Shown in pieces: positions 34,562 to 42,771 of a stretch of DNA of 63,334 nucleotides. The notes below the pieces were generated by a model. That model saw only the letters and a list, made by a program, of their open reading frames with translations. It had not been told where the DNA came from and ran no database searches. The DNA lies in NCBI GenBank assembly GCA_022820485.1, contig JAJEFJ010000072.1, forward strand, positions 1 through 63,334. Reading direction: 5' to 3'. Source of the DNA: Candidatus Latescibacterota bacterium (GTDB lineage Bacteria > Latescibacterota > UBA2968 > UBA8231). How positions within the stretch are numbered: the first letter of the stretch is position 1; each line of letters begins with the position of its first letter. The translations under genes were made by a program, and so were the position numbers.

Positions 34562-35691
34562 GTGGATGATTCTTTGGCCGCCCATTGCGTTTTCATCTGC
34601 TCCATTTCCGCGTTGGGGCGAATTTTCTTACTGGTGATTTGATTCGCTGGATCGTCCAACCACTGGCCTTGGTCGTCGCGCAGGACGGGCAGGCGCTGGG
34701 CGACGGCGGGGGGTTCGGCCACGCGGGTGGGTTCAGCGGCATACCAGTAGGCGACGCTGCTCATCTCGTTGCAGAGGTGATTGCCGTGGCCGTGTTCGAT
34801 GGTGGCCTTGATTTCCCGCTGGAAGTGAATCGGGTTTTCGAGGTGGTGGACGTACGACGTTTGGTAGCCGTTGGTGTTGCTTTCGTGGATGGAGGAGCCG
34901 TTGCGCAAAAAGGCGTTGTCCTGCATGCCCCACGCTTGGTTGAGATAATCTTCGCTACCGGTGCCGTGCAACTCGGGGGGCCACTTGTAGCCATCGACCC
35001 AGATCATGTCGTCGCCCTCGCCCCACCAAGTGCCTTGGAAGTTGGTGACGCTGATGTTGCAGCCGATGTAGTGGCCGCGGCCTTGGGTCTCCAAGATGAC
35101 GTAGTTGTTGTCCCAAGCCGTTTGTTCCTTGTTGGCGATGTTGGCCTCTGGCGAGTTGACGCGGATTTCGTGGCCCCAGCCGCCGAAGGGGTTTTCGCGG
35201 CGGAACTCCGCGTGGAAATACCCGGCCTCGCTTGGCACGTCGCCGCTCTCGTAATCGACGTAGAAGTACTGGCGGTGCCGTTCGCTGCTCTCGTTGACTA
35301 GCTCGACGACGGCGCGTTGGCGGAAGGGCATTTGCGCGTACGCGTTGAGGGCACAGCCGGTGTTAAAAACGTTGTTGCTGCGCGTCGAGGCCGAAAAGAG
35401 CAGGGACTGGTAGGAGTTGACGATGCCGTGACCGAGGCCGAAGAAATCGCCCAAAGGGCACACCACGCTGGGAGAATCTGCGTCGTCCCAAGTGATCTTG
35501 AGCAAGCACTCTCGGTAGTGGTTGGATTGGGTCAGCCACAGGTGGGTGATGCGGCCGGGGCCTTTGATGTCGGCGAGGATTGCGCTCTCGCCGGGTTCGA
35601 TCCACCAGGCGTCGCTGTTGCGGCCGGTTTCCTCATAGGACGAGGCGCGCCCGGCTTGGGCATTGCGGAGATTTGCTAGTTGATCGAGCAT
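34558..35691 (-). CDS. DUF2961 / GH172-like glycoside hydrolase
   Basis: A 377-aa protein without a signal peptide. Typical DUF2961 features are the glycine- and tryptophan-rich GPGRITHLWLTQ, the FFGLGHG and FNTGCAL segments, and an acidic WWGEGDDMIWVDG followed by LHGTGSEDYLNQAWG, where the catalytic glutamates of GH172 lie. Members act on fructofuranose- or arabinofuranose-type linkages. It follows the enolase-superfamily gene by 13 bp. AAAGGG precedes the ATG at 35691. Confidence 0.85.
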   Translation of the reverse strand: MLDQLANLRNAQAGRASSYEETGRNSDAWWIEPGESAILADIKGPGRITHLWLTQSNHYRECLLKITWDDADSPSVVCPLGDFFGLGHGIVNSYQSLLFSASTRSNNVFNTGCALNAYAQMPFRQRAVVELVNESSERHRQYFYVDYESGDVPSEAGYFHAEFRRENPFGGWGHEIRVNSPEANIANKEQTAWDNNYVILETQGRGHYIGCNISVTNFQGTWWGEGDDMIWVDGYKWPPELHGTGSEDYLNQAWGMQDNAFLRNGSSIHESNTNGYQTSYVHHLENPIHFQREIKATIEHGHGNHLCNEMSSVAYWYAAEPTRVAEPPAVAQRLPVLRDDQGQWLDDPANQITSKKIRPNAEMEQMKTQWAAKESST

Positions 35692-35704
35692 GGAGCGTCC
35701 CTTT

Positions 35705-36919
35705 CTAAGCCTTGAGTTTGCCTTCTTTTTGCACCTGTTCGTAAATCCGCGCGAATTCCTCGGACCCGTCGTCGTTCCAGACCTCGGTGCGCACGCCGCG
35801 CACATTGCCCTCGACAAAGCCGGTCAGCCGCTCGACCGACGGGATGCTCGGGGTGTAGTACGTGGTGCCGCCGGGCAGGTGCAAGACGCCGACGTGGCGC
35901 GGCAGTTCGCTCTTGGGCCGCGCGGCTAGCTCTGCTAATAGCTGCTCATCTACCTCTACGCCTAACCCCGGTCCCTCGGGTACCGGCGTGCTGCCCTCGC
36001 TGACTTCGAGGCGGCCCCCGGTCACATCCTCGGCGTATTGATCGTCTAAGTTCGTCGAATGCGAGACATTGGGAATGACCGCGCCCAAGTGCATGGCCAT
36101 GGCCTTGCACAGGGTGCCGCCAGTGAGCTGGACCACGGTCGAAAGGCCAGCGGCCGCCGCGGCCAAGCCCCGGCGGATGGACTGGCCAATGCCTATTTCG
36201 CCGATCATGTAGAGGTCGGCCACATCCCGCTGAATCTCCGGGCCGCCTCCGAGTTGCGGCACGTGCATCAAAAGCGGCAGGCTCGTCTTGGAGCGCAACA
36301 AGCGCCAGCCTTCGATGTCATAGGGATAGAGCGGATCTTCCAAGAAGCCGACGACCGGAAATTTTTCCAGTTCATCGACAATGCGCAGCACGGCGGTAGA
36401 GGGCCGATTGTGGTTGAAGTCCCAGTGGACCTTAAAGCCATCCGGCGCGACTTCTTGGGCGGCGCGCGTTTGCTCGATCACTTCGTGCTGTTCGGCCGAG
36501 TGCATCTTGAAGATGGTGTAGCCCTCTTGAGCGGCGCGCTGGATCTCGCTGGCAAAGTCCTCGGGGGCCGCGGGTCGGGTCCACGCTGCCACGGGCACGC
36601 GGTCGCGGACCTTTTGGCCCAACAGCTTGTACGCCGGCTCTTCGATGGCTTTGCCCATAGCGTCGTACAGCGCGCCCATCAGGCCGGTGCTGAGCGCGCC
36701 AGCGACATAGTTGAACGGCGATTGGTCGATCATGCCCGCGATTTGCCCTTCGGAGAGCGAGGTGTGGCCGCGCTCGTCGCCGTAGCCGACGACGCCGTTG
36801 TCGAGGGTTACGCGGAAGACGGTCTGGGTGTCGATGCCGGAGAAGCGAACCTCGTGGCCTTGGTAACGGTCGCAGAGGCGCGGGTTGAGGTGGAAGAATT
36901 CGACGTTGGTGATTTTCAT
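35705..36919 (-). CDS. mandelate racemase/muconate lactonising enzyme family protein
   Basis: A 404-aa enolase-superfamily enzyme. The N-terminal cap starts MKITNVEFFHL. The barrel carries a KxH-like base in TIFKMHSAEQ, metal ligands D in VHWDFNHN and E in GFLEDPLYPY, and a further region SHSTNLDDQYAED. The third usual metal ligand (D/E) is replaced by HVPQLGG, so the metal site is atypical. It probably dehydrates or epimerises an acid sugar. It sits between a flavin oxidase and a GH172-like gene in one operon. Confidence 0.88.
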   Translation of the reverse strand: MKITNVEFFHLNPRLCDRYQGHEVRFSGIDTQTVFRVTLDNGVVGYGDERGHTSLSEGQIAGMIDQSPFNYVAGALSTGLMGALYDAMGKAIEEPAYKLLGQKVRDRVPVAAWTRPAAPEDFASEIQRAAQEGYTIFKMHSAEQHEVIEQTRAAQEVAPDGFKVHWDFNHNRPSTAVLRIVDELEKFPVVGFLEDPLYPYDIEGWRLLRSKTSLPLLMHVPQLGGGPEIQRDVADLYMIGEIGIGQSIRRGLAAAAAGLSTVVQLTGGTLCKAMAMHLGAVIPNVSHSTNLDDQYAEDVTGGRLEVSEGSTPVPEGPGLGVEVDEQLLAELAARPKSELPRHVGVLHLPGGTTYYTPSIPSVERLTGFVEGNVRGVRTEVWNDDGSEEFARIYEQVQKEGKLKA

Positions 36920-36952
36920 GGCGATCTCTCTAGGTTGAGGGGAATGGTGGTT

Positions 36953-38335
36953 TCAAATGCGCAGGATTTTGCCGGGGTTCATCAAGTTATCTGGGTCGAG
37001 TGCTTTTTTTATGCGGCACATGACCTCGACGCCTGGGCCGCACTCGGCTTCGAGTGCGTCGAGTTTGCCCAAGCCGATGCCGTGTTCGCCGGTGCAGGTG
37101 CCCCCGGCTTGGAGTGCCCACTCGACGATTTGCTCGCCTAGCCGCTGGACCTGCGCGAGTTCCTCGGCGTTGCCCGGTTCGATGAGGCAGACGACGTGGA
37201 AGTTGCCGTCGCCGACGTGGCCGAAGAGCGGCGCGGGAAAGTCGAGGTCGGCCAGCGCGGCTCTCGTCTGGTGGATGCAGCGGGCGAGGGCCGTGATTGG
37301 CACGCAGACATCGGTTACATAGCCGACTGAGCCGGGGCGGAGCGCACGCGAGGCGTAATAGGCATCGTAGCGCGCCTGCCACAAGCGGTCGCGCTCGCCC
37401 GCGGCCGTGGCCCAGCGGAAGGGGCCGCCGCCTCGCTGAGCTACGTACTCGCCAGCGGTTTCAGCTTGTTCGACGACTCCTTTTTCCGTGCCGTGGAATT
37501 CAAAAAAGAGCGTTGGTGCTACCTCGTAGTCGAGGCCGGCGTATTGGTTGCAGGCCTGCATTTGCACTTCGTCGAGCAATTCGAGCCGCGCGACGGGGAT
37601 TCCCGCGCTCAAGACGTCGATGGCCGCGGCGACGGCCGTGTCGAGACCGGCGAAGGGGCAGACGGCGGCGGAGATGGCCGCCGGCAGTTTGGCTAGGCGC
37701 AGGGTTACTTCGGTGATAAGGGCTAGGGTGCCTTCGGTGCCGACGAGCAGGGCGGTCAGGTCGTAGCCAGCCGAGGATTTGCGCGCCCGCCCGCCCGCTT
37801 CGACGATGGTGCCGTCGGCAAAGACGGCCTTGAGGCCCAAGACATTGTCGCGCATGGTGCCATAGCCGACCGCGGCGCTGCCCGAGGCGCGGGTGGCGGC
37901 CATGCCGCCCAAGGAGGCGTCGGCTCCGGGATCGACTGGGAAGTGCAGGCCGGTATCTTGTGCCCGGAGGTGTTCGTTGAGCTGGTGGCGGGTGACGCCG
38001 GCTTCAACCGTGGCGTCCATGTCGGCGGCGCTGACGCGGAGGATGCGGTTCATGCGCGAGAGATCGACGCACAGGCCGCCGCGCACGGCGACGATCCCGC
38101 CTTCGACGGCCGTGCCGGTGCCAAAGGGCACGATCGGCACTTGGTGCGCGGTGCAGATCCGGGCGATTTGGGCTACTTCTTCGACGCTTGTGGGAAAGGC
38201 TACGGCCTGCGGCGGTTGCGGGGTGTGGTACGAGGCGTCGGCGGCGTGGGCGCGGCGCACCTCAGAGGTCGCATTCAGGCGCGAGCCAAGGAGAGCGGCA
38301 AGCGCCGACAGGGCTTGGGGGTCTATGGGGTTCAT
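36953..38335 (-). CDS. FAD-linked oxidase, D-lactate/glycolate dehydrogenase type
   Basis: A 460-aa GlcD/DLD-like flavoprotein with the PCMH FAD-binding domain (VPIVPFGTGTAVEGGIVAV, DPGADASLGGMAATRASGS, GTEGTLALITEVTLRL) and the C-terminal oxidase domain with GHVGDGNFHVV and the closing TCTGEHGIGLGK. The family oxidises 2-hydroxy acids and passes electrons to cytochrome c or quinone. It is the first gene of the three-gene operon that continues to 34558. Confidence 0.9.
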   Translation of the reverse strand: MNPIDPQALSALAALLGSRLNATSEVRRAHAADASYHTPQPPQAVAFPTSVEEVAQIARICTAHQVPIVPFGTGTAVEGGIVAVRGGLCVDLSRMNRILRVSAADMDATVEAGVTRHQLNEHLRAQDTGLHFPVDPGADASLGGMAATRASGSAAVGYGTMRDNVLGLKAVFADGTIVEAGGRARKSSAGYDLTALLVGTEGTLALITEVTLRLAKLPAAISAAVCPFAGLDTAVAAAIDVLSAGIPVARLELLDEVQMQACNQYAGLDYEVAPTLFFEFHGTEKGVVEQAETAGEYVAQRGGGPFRWATAAGERDRLWQARYDAYYASRALRPGSVGYVTDVCVPITALARCIHQTRAALADLDFPAPLFGHVGDGNFHVVCLIEPGNAEELAQVQRLGEQIVEWALQAGGTCTGEHGIGLGKLDALEAECGPGVEVMCRIKKALDPDNLMNPGKILRI

Positions 38336-38386
38336 GGGCGGGTAATATGGCCAACGGCTGGGGGGGCGTCAAAAGAGGAATAGCTC

Positions 38387-38414
38387 TTGACAAATTGTTC
38401 GCTATTTGCGAACA
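38387..38414 (+). promoter_or_regulatory. promoter and palindromic operator of a toxin-antitoxin pair
   Basis: TTGACA (38387-38392) is a perfect -35 hexamer. Just downstream, TGTTCGC (38396-38402) and GCGAACA (38408-38414) form a perfect 7-bp inverted repeat with a 5-bp spacer, well placed for repression by the HTH antitoxin encoded by the second gene. The -10 box is weak (GAACAT at 17 bp). Confidence 0.5.
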
Positions 38415-38698
38415 TGACCGATATGAATGCGGGGAAAGGTTTGACGATTGAATGGACGCCTAAGGCGATTAGGGATATGCGCCGCCTCGCTGCGCAGGAC
38501 CGCGAGAGAATCATTGCCAAGGTCGAGCAGTATGCCACAGATCCGGCCTCTTTGGCCAATCAAGTGATTATGCTGACCGACAGAGAGTATAGGCGTATGA
38601 GAGTTGGAGACTATCGCGTCATCTTCGGTATTGAATACAACAAGACCACTGTCATGGTGGTCCTGAGAGTTCGGCATAGGAGGGAAGTCTATGACTGA
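38414..38698 (+). CDS. RelE/HigB-like toxin
   Basis: A 94-aa RelE-superfamily protein: EWTPKAIRDMRRLAAQDRER, REYRRMRVGDYRVIFGI and the final VVLRVRHRREVYD. It comes before its antitoxin, the order seen in HigBA-type modules. The ATG at 38414 lies at the end of the operator; the ATG at 38423 is an alternative without the first three residues. It overlaps the antitoxin gene by 8 nt. Confidence 0.85.
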   Translation: MTDMNAGKGLTIEWTPKAIRDMRRLAAQDRERIIAKVEQYATDPASLANQVIMLTDREYRRMRVGDYRVIFGIEYNKTTVMVVLRVRHRREVYD

Positions 38699-39029
38699 CA
38701 CTGGAACCATTACCTTGCCTCGGGCGGAATACGATGCTCTGGTCGCCCGCAATGAAGAGCTCGAAGACAGGCTGGCTGCTATCGATGCGGACGATGGCAG
38801 TCGCGTCCCCCACGACGTGGCGCTTGCCATCATGCGCGGTGAGAATCCCGTGGCCGCGTTCCGCAATCATCTCGGCATTACGTTGCGCGACCTGTCCGAA
38901 AGGACGGGGGTCACCGCGAGCTATCTGTCCGAAATCGAGCGTGGGCTCAAGCCCGGCTCTGCGGCAACGCTGGCCCGGATCGCCCACGCGCTTGGCACGA
39001 CGATTGATACCTTGGTGGCCGAGCCTTGA
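38691..39029 (+). CDS. Xre-family antitoxin of the HigB-like toxin
   Basis: A 112-aa protein with an N-terminal extension (ITLPRAEYDALVARNEELED) predicted to bind the toxin, and a C-terminal HTH domain (HLGITLRDLSERTGVTASYL, SEIERGLKPGSAATLARIA). The expected role is to neutralise the toxin and repress at the palindrome 38396-38414. Confidence 0.85.
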   Translation: MTDTGTITLPRAEYDALVARNEELEDRLAAIDADDGSRVPHDVALAIMRGENPVAAFRNHLGITLRDLSERTGVTASYLSEIERGLKPGSAATLARIAHALGTTIDTLVAEP

Positions 39030-39106
39030 TCCTCGGTGGGAAGGATAAGGCCCTTGCATTATCGTTTTCTTTTTGTAGCTCACCTCTAACCGGAGCACAA
39101 ATAAAC

Positions 39107-39481
39107 ATGTCACATCCTCTTCTCAGCGCCGCCGAGAGCCGCCAGAATCGCGTAGATGAATTGTGGGGACATCTGACTTGGTTGGCGGGCCGTCCACAGG
39201 GCAATGTCGAGGGTCTCACGTTGGGCCGCGTCGTCCTCAAAGCCGGCCAAGCCAACCCGCGTCACGCCCACCCCAATTGCGAAGAAGTACTCTATTTGCT
39301 CGCTGGCCGCGTAGAGCACAGCTTGGGCGATCAGTCGTTTACGTTGGAAGCTGGCGATACGCTCGCCATTCCAGCCGGCGTCTTCCACAACGGAATTAGC
39401 CTCGGTCCCGAGGACGCGGATATGATCGTGGCTTACTCGGAAGGCGACCGCCAATTCGTGTTAGAAGAGGATGGCTCGTGA
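39107..39481 (+). CDS. cupin-domain protein
   Basis: A 124-aa single cupin. Motif 1 is PRHAHPNCEEVLYLLAGRVE, with two histidines and a glutamate for metal binding, and motif 2 is GDTLAIPAGVFHN. Small cupins of this kind are metal-dependent isomerases, dioxygenases or sugar-binding proteins; no substrate can be read from the sequence. The start is the ATG at 39107 with GGAG 12 bases upstream. Confidence 0.8.
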   Translation: MSHPLLSAAESRQNRVDELWGHLTWLAGRPQGNVEGLTLGRVVLKAGQANPRHAHPNCEEVLYLLAGRVEHSLGDQSFTLEAGDTLAIPAGVFHNGISLGPEDADMIVAYSEGDRQFVLEEDGS

Positions 39482-39509
39482 CTCGCAACGGCTACCAACA
39501 CATGGTGCT

Positions 39510-39620
39510 CGAATACGCCTGCGGGCGTTGCGCGCTTGGGACGGCATCCGCTCCTTCGACTACTTGCTCACCGCCCGGAAGTCGATCCACCCTCGTCGGA
39601 CTGACGGGCAATCCTAATCG
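39510..39620 (+). pseudogene. decayed alpha/beta-hydrolase fragment, spread over three frames
   Basis: Between the cupin and the acetyltransferase the DNA can be read as ALRAWDGIRSFDYLLT in one frame, PEVDP in a second and TLVGLTGN in a third. In order these restore the RAWDGI-DYL-PEVDP-GxTGN block that leads to the nucleophile elbow of acetyl-xylan-esterase-like hydrolases. The serine elbow itself is lost (GNPNRA). At least two frameshifts and deletion of both ends make this a relic. Confidence 0.5.
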
Positions 39621-39629
39621 CGCGATGCG

Positions 39630-40355
39630 ATGGACGCCTATACCCAAGCCGAACTACAGAGCCATTTAGAAGCCCTCGGCGTCGAAGCGGGGGATGTGCT
39701 CTTTATCCATTCCTCGTTCAAAAGCCTGGGGCCTGTTGCCGGTGGAGCGCAGACTGTGGTTGATGCGCTCCAAGCTGCGGTCGGCCCCGACGGGCTTATC
39801 CTGATGCCCTCGTTCCACCTGATAGAGCGGGGCGAACGAGCGCGCCGTTGGGACTGGGCGACTACTCCTTCGACCGTGGGGTGGCTGACCGAGTTCTTTC
39901 GCTGCCTGCCCGATACTTACCGTTCGGATCACTACTCTCACTCGGTAGCGGCCCGAGGGCGCGGCGCGGCGGATTTTGTCGCGGATCACTTGCGCCAGGA
40001 AGGCTATACGTCGTCTTGGGATCGGGCTCCTTGGGGACGGACCTATGGCACTCACTCACCCATGTTTCGCGCCTATCGACGCGGCGGCAAAATTCTCATG
40101 CTGGGCGTGGATTACCAGACTTCTACCTACGTCCATCTGGTCGAAGTGCTCTACTGGCATCACTTGCGACGAACCGATCCCCAAGCTGCTTATCCCGCCC
40201 TAGACCGACCGCGTCTGGGGGACTTTTGGGATGCTACTGGTCCGCTGACACAGGGCCTCGTCGGCGCGTCCCCGTGCCGACTTTTTGCCATAGATGTGTA
40301 CGTCGATACTCTGCTGGCCGAGGTCGTGACAAACCCCGAGTGCTATTTGGCCTGA
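39630..40355 (+). CDS. AAC(3)-family N-acetyltransferase
   Basis: A 241-aa protein of the aminoglycoside 3-N-acetyltransferase fold: DVLFIHSSFKSLGPVAGGAQ near the start, LILMPSFHLIE, and the conserved SHYSHSVAARG-like block (here YRSDHYSHSVAARGRG) with a histidine near the acetyl-CoA site, then GGKILMLGVDYQTSTYVHLV. Environmental members often act on other amino compounds, so antibiotic resistance is only a possibility. No strong ribosome site precedes the ATG at 39630. Confidence 0.82.
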   Translation: MDAYTQAELQSHLEALGVEAGDVLFIHSSFKSLGPVAGGAQTVVDALQAAVGPDGLILMPSFHLIERGERARRWDWATTPSTVGWLTEFFRCLPDTYRSDHYSHSVAARGRGAADFVADHLRQEGYTSSWDRAPWGRTYGTHSPMFRAYRRGGKILMLGVDYQTSTYVHLVEVLYWHHLRRTDPQAAYPALDRPRLGDFWDATGPLTQGLVGASPCRLFAIDVYVDTLLAEVVTNPECYLA

Positions 40356-40370
40356 TTCTAACGGCTGTGA

Positions 40371-41162
40371 TCAGACGCGCATCCGCAGCATGGGGCGGCC
40401 AAAAGATACTTCGAGGAATTCTCCGGTGTGCGCCGACCGCGTGCCGGGGGGCATGAAGTGGATGACAAAGGCGCGGCGCTGGCGATCTGTTTGGTTCGGC
40501 GGGGTGTAGTGGAGGGTTTGGCAGTGGTGGAAGAGCGCGCCGCCCGCGGGTAGGTCGATGACAGCGGCTTGGGTTGCATCGACTTGGTCGCCGTAGTCGA
40601 GCAAGGCACTGGTCTGCTCTGAGCGCTCGTGCCCGACGGGCGTCAGGTGCGATTCGGGCAGCAGGTGCATGGCGCCGTTGGTCACATCGACGTCGTCGAG
40701 CGTCATCCAGCAGCTAACCAAGTTGGCCGGCATACATTTCCAGTAGGCGTTGTCTTGGTGCCAAAAGACGGGGCCGCCGTGGTGAGCGGGTTTGTAGAGG
40801 GCCTGGTCGTGGAAGAGCTGGATATTCGGGCCGATGAGATCTTCGGCAATGTCGAGGATGCGGGTGTCGTAGAGTAGTTGTCGAAAGTGGATGCTGCGCT
40901 CGCACATTTGCATGATCTGCAACATCTGCTCGTCGGCGTTGTTCTTTTCGTTGAGGTCGTTGGTGTCGCTGATGGACAGGTTGCGGAAGCGCCCGTCTTG
41001 GCGCGCCTCGGCAAAGAGGCGGTCGTATTCATCGCGCAGCAAGGCGACGAGATCGTCGTCTAGCAGCTTGCCGATGACGATGAAGCCGCGCCGGCGGAAT
41101 TGGTCTATTTGCTCTTGGTCCAGTGCTTTGTGGAGTTGGGTAGCGGACGGGGCTGTCGTCAT
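40371..41162 (-). CDS. phytanoyl-CoA dioxygenase (PhyH) family protein
   Basis: A 263-aa Fe(II)/2-oxoglutarate oxygenase. The iron ligands are H and D in VFWHQDNAYW and a distal H in LFHHCQTLHYT, with the 2-oxoglutarate arginine in RQRRAFVIHF. PhyH relatives hydroxylate a wide range of small molecules. It lies 71 bp after the Rieske gene on the same strand. A second, unrelated-sequence PhyH protein is at 44075-44947. Confidence 0.88.
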   Translation of the reverse strand: MTTAPSATQLHKALDQEQIDQFRRRGFIVIGKLLDDDLVALLRDEYDRLFAEARQDGRFRNLSISDTNDLNEKNNADEQMLQIMQMCERSIHFRQLLYDTRILDIAEDLIGPNIQLFHDQALYKPAHHGGPVFWHQDNAYWKCMPANLVSCWMTLDDVDVTNGAMHLLPESHLTPVGHERSEQTSALLDYGDQVDATQAAVIDLPAGGALFHHCQTLHYTPPNQTDRQRRAFVIHFMPPGTRSAHTGEFLEVSFGRPMLRMRV

Positions 41163-41233
41163 CTGTATTCTCCTGGTGAGGCGTGCAAATTAACAAGGGC
41201 GGCGACGGATCACAACCGGCTGATGGGTCGTCC

Positions 41234-41593
41234 TCACTCCACGTACACTACTACTTCCTCCCCTTCGCGTCCTGCCGCGTACGTCTTCACCCGCATGGTC
41301 TTGTCGTACAGCGCCTGCCCGGTGGCCAAGTCGAATTCCCACTGGTGCCAGGGGCACTTGAGGACCAAGCCCTCTTGCTGATAGGCGACTTGGTACACGC
41401 CCGGCGATATGACCAAGGGCCGCAACCGGCCTTGGCACAAGGGCCCGCTTTTGTGCGGACAGTTGTTGCGCAGGGCGTAGTAGCGGCCTCCGATGTTGAA
41501 GACGCCGATTTCTCTGTTGCCTACGCTGACGATCTTGCGCGCTCCAGCGGGTAGTTCCTCGGCTCGGGCGACCACATAGCGCTTAGAAGCCAT
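41234..41593 (-). CDS. Rieske [2Fe-2S] ferredoxin-like protein
   Basis: A 119-aa soluble Rieske protein. The cluster motifs are NNCPHKSGPLCQG and LKCPWHQWEFDL, giving the two Cys and two His ligands. Its ATG at 41593 lies inside the amidohydrolase gene (11-nt overlap), so the two are translationally coupled. It may feed electrons to the neighbouring PhyH or another oxygenase; an oxygenase alpha subunit is not present. Confidence 0.9.
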   Translation of the reverse strand: MASKRYVVARAEELPAGARKIVSVGNREIGVFNIGGRYYALRNNCPHKSGPLCQGRLRPLVISPGVYQVAYQQEGLVLKCPWHQWEFDLATGQALYDKTMRVKTYAAGREGEEVVVYVE

Positions 41594-42686
41594 AGAGTTC
41601 CGCGGCGTTTTGCGCCATGATGCGGTGGCGATAGTCCGCGTCAAAATCGGCGAGGAAACCGGTTGGCTCGTCCCAGTCCCAGTGCGGGTAGTCGCTGGCG
41701 AAAACTAGGACCTGATCGGCGTGCAGCCACTCCAAGAAGCGCTTCATATCGTCGCGCGTGGGCGGTTGGATCATGGGCTGGGTGCCAAAGCGGATGTGCT
41801 GCCGCAAGTACTCGCTGGGCAGGCGCTTGACCCACGGCGTATAATCGCGCAGGCCCTTCCAATCGGAATCCATGTGCCACATCAATCCCGGGACCCAGAA
41901 CACATCGTGCTCGACGAAGAGGACCCGAAAATTGGGGAATTTTTCAAAGACGCCCTCGCAGATGAAGCTGACTGTATGCGCCATGGCGATCTGCGGCCGG
42001 GCCATGCGCATTTCTAGATAGTGCGAGGGATACCCCGCGGCCGTGGGCGGCGCGGCAATGCCGGCTCCCTCGGCTCCGAAGTGGATGCTCAGCGGCAGAC
42101 CGTGACGCTGACAGGCCTCGTAGATTGGGTGGTAAAAGCGGTGACCAAAAGGCTGGCGCGAACCAGCCGGCATCATCACTTGGACGCACTCGGGCTTAGG
42201 GCCTAGGCGGTCTATTTCCGCCACGGCTAGCTGCGGGTCTTGGGGGGCAATGTGGATGGAGGATCTAAAGCGCGAGTCCGCTCCCACCCAATGCTCTAGG
42301 GTCCAATCGTTGAAGGCTCGGCAATAAGCTGCTGCATAATCGCAATCCGAATGCACGGCCGCGCTGTACGGCCCGCCCGTCAACACGGCCACGTCGATGG
42401 CGTATTCGTCGAGATGTCTCTGGCGCGCTACTTCGACATTGGCCGCTGGATTGGTCTCTTGGTCCTCCCACAATTCTTGGCGGTTGCCGTGTTTGGGCAT
42501 GTTGGTATGGCCCAACTGCGGCATCATGGAGCCGAAGTCCTCAATGCGCTCGACATAGTGGCGCGGCAAGTAGGGAAAGAGGGCTTTGTCGTTGGGCAAG
42601 GTGTGATGCACGTCGCAGTCGATGAGGCGAAATTGGGTGGCCGCGCGGCCGTTTGTGGTCGGGGTGGGTTGGGCATTGGTAGTCAT
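41583..42686 (-). CDS. amidohydrolase-2 family metal-dependent hydrolase/decarboxylase
   Basis: A 367-aa TIM-barrel enzyme (COG2159 type). The first metal motif is IDCDVHH, an early variant of D-x-H, followed by LSIHFGAEG and VLFVEHDVFWVPG in the middle and the final aspartate in VFASDYPHWDWDEP. The family includes 2-amino-3-carboxymuconate semialdehyde decarboxylase and related aromatic acid decarboxylases. Coupling to a Rieske protein suggests an aromatic or phenolic substrate, which is inference. Confidence 0.88.
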   Translation of the reverse strand: MTTNAQPTPTTNGRAATQFRLIDCDVHHTLPNDKALFPYLPRHYVERIEDFGSMMPQLGHTNMPKHGNRQELWEDQETNPAANVEVARQRHLDEYAIDVAVLTGGPYSAAVHSDCDYAAAYCRAFNDWTLEHWVGADSRFRSSIHIAPQDPQLAVAEIDRLGPKPECVQVMMPAGSRQPFGHRFYHPIYEACQRHGLPLSIHFGAEGAGIAAPPTAAGYPSHYLEMRMARPQIAMAHTVSFICEGVFEKFPNFRVLFVEHDVFWVPGLMWHMDSDWKGLRDYTPWVKRLPSEYLRQHIRFGTQPMIQPPTRDDMKRFLEWLHADQVLVFASDYPHWDWDEPTGFLADFDADYRHRIMAQNAAELYGF

Positions 42687-42771
42687 GGATTATCTCCAAG
42701 GGATGGGCGCGGAAGGATAGTGTAGATAAGAAGCGTCATCCGTAGTGTGTCAAGGGGATTTAAAGGCGGCT

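Noticed and set aside
36059..37141. A 360-codon open frame on the plus strand
   Set aside because: It lies antisense to the enolase-superfamily and flavin oxidase genes, whose motifs are complete. Its translation has no recognisable domain and reflects high-GC codon use on the other strand.
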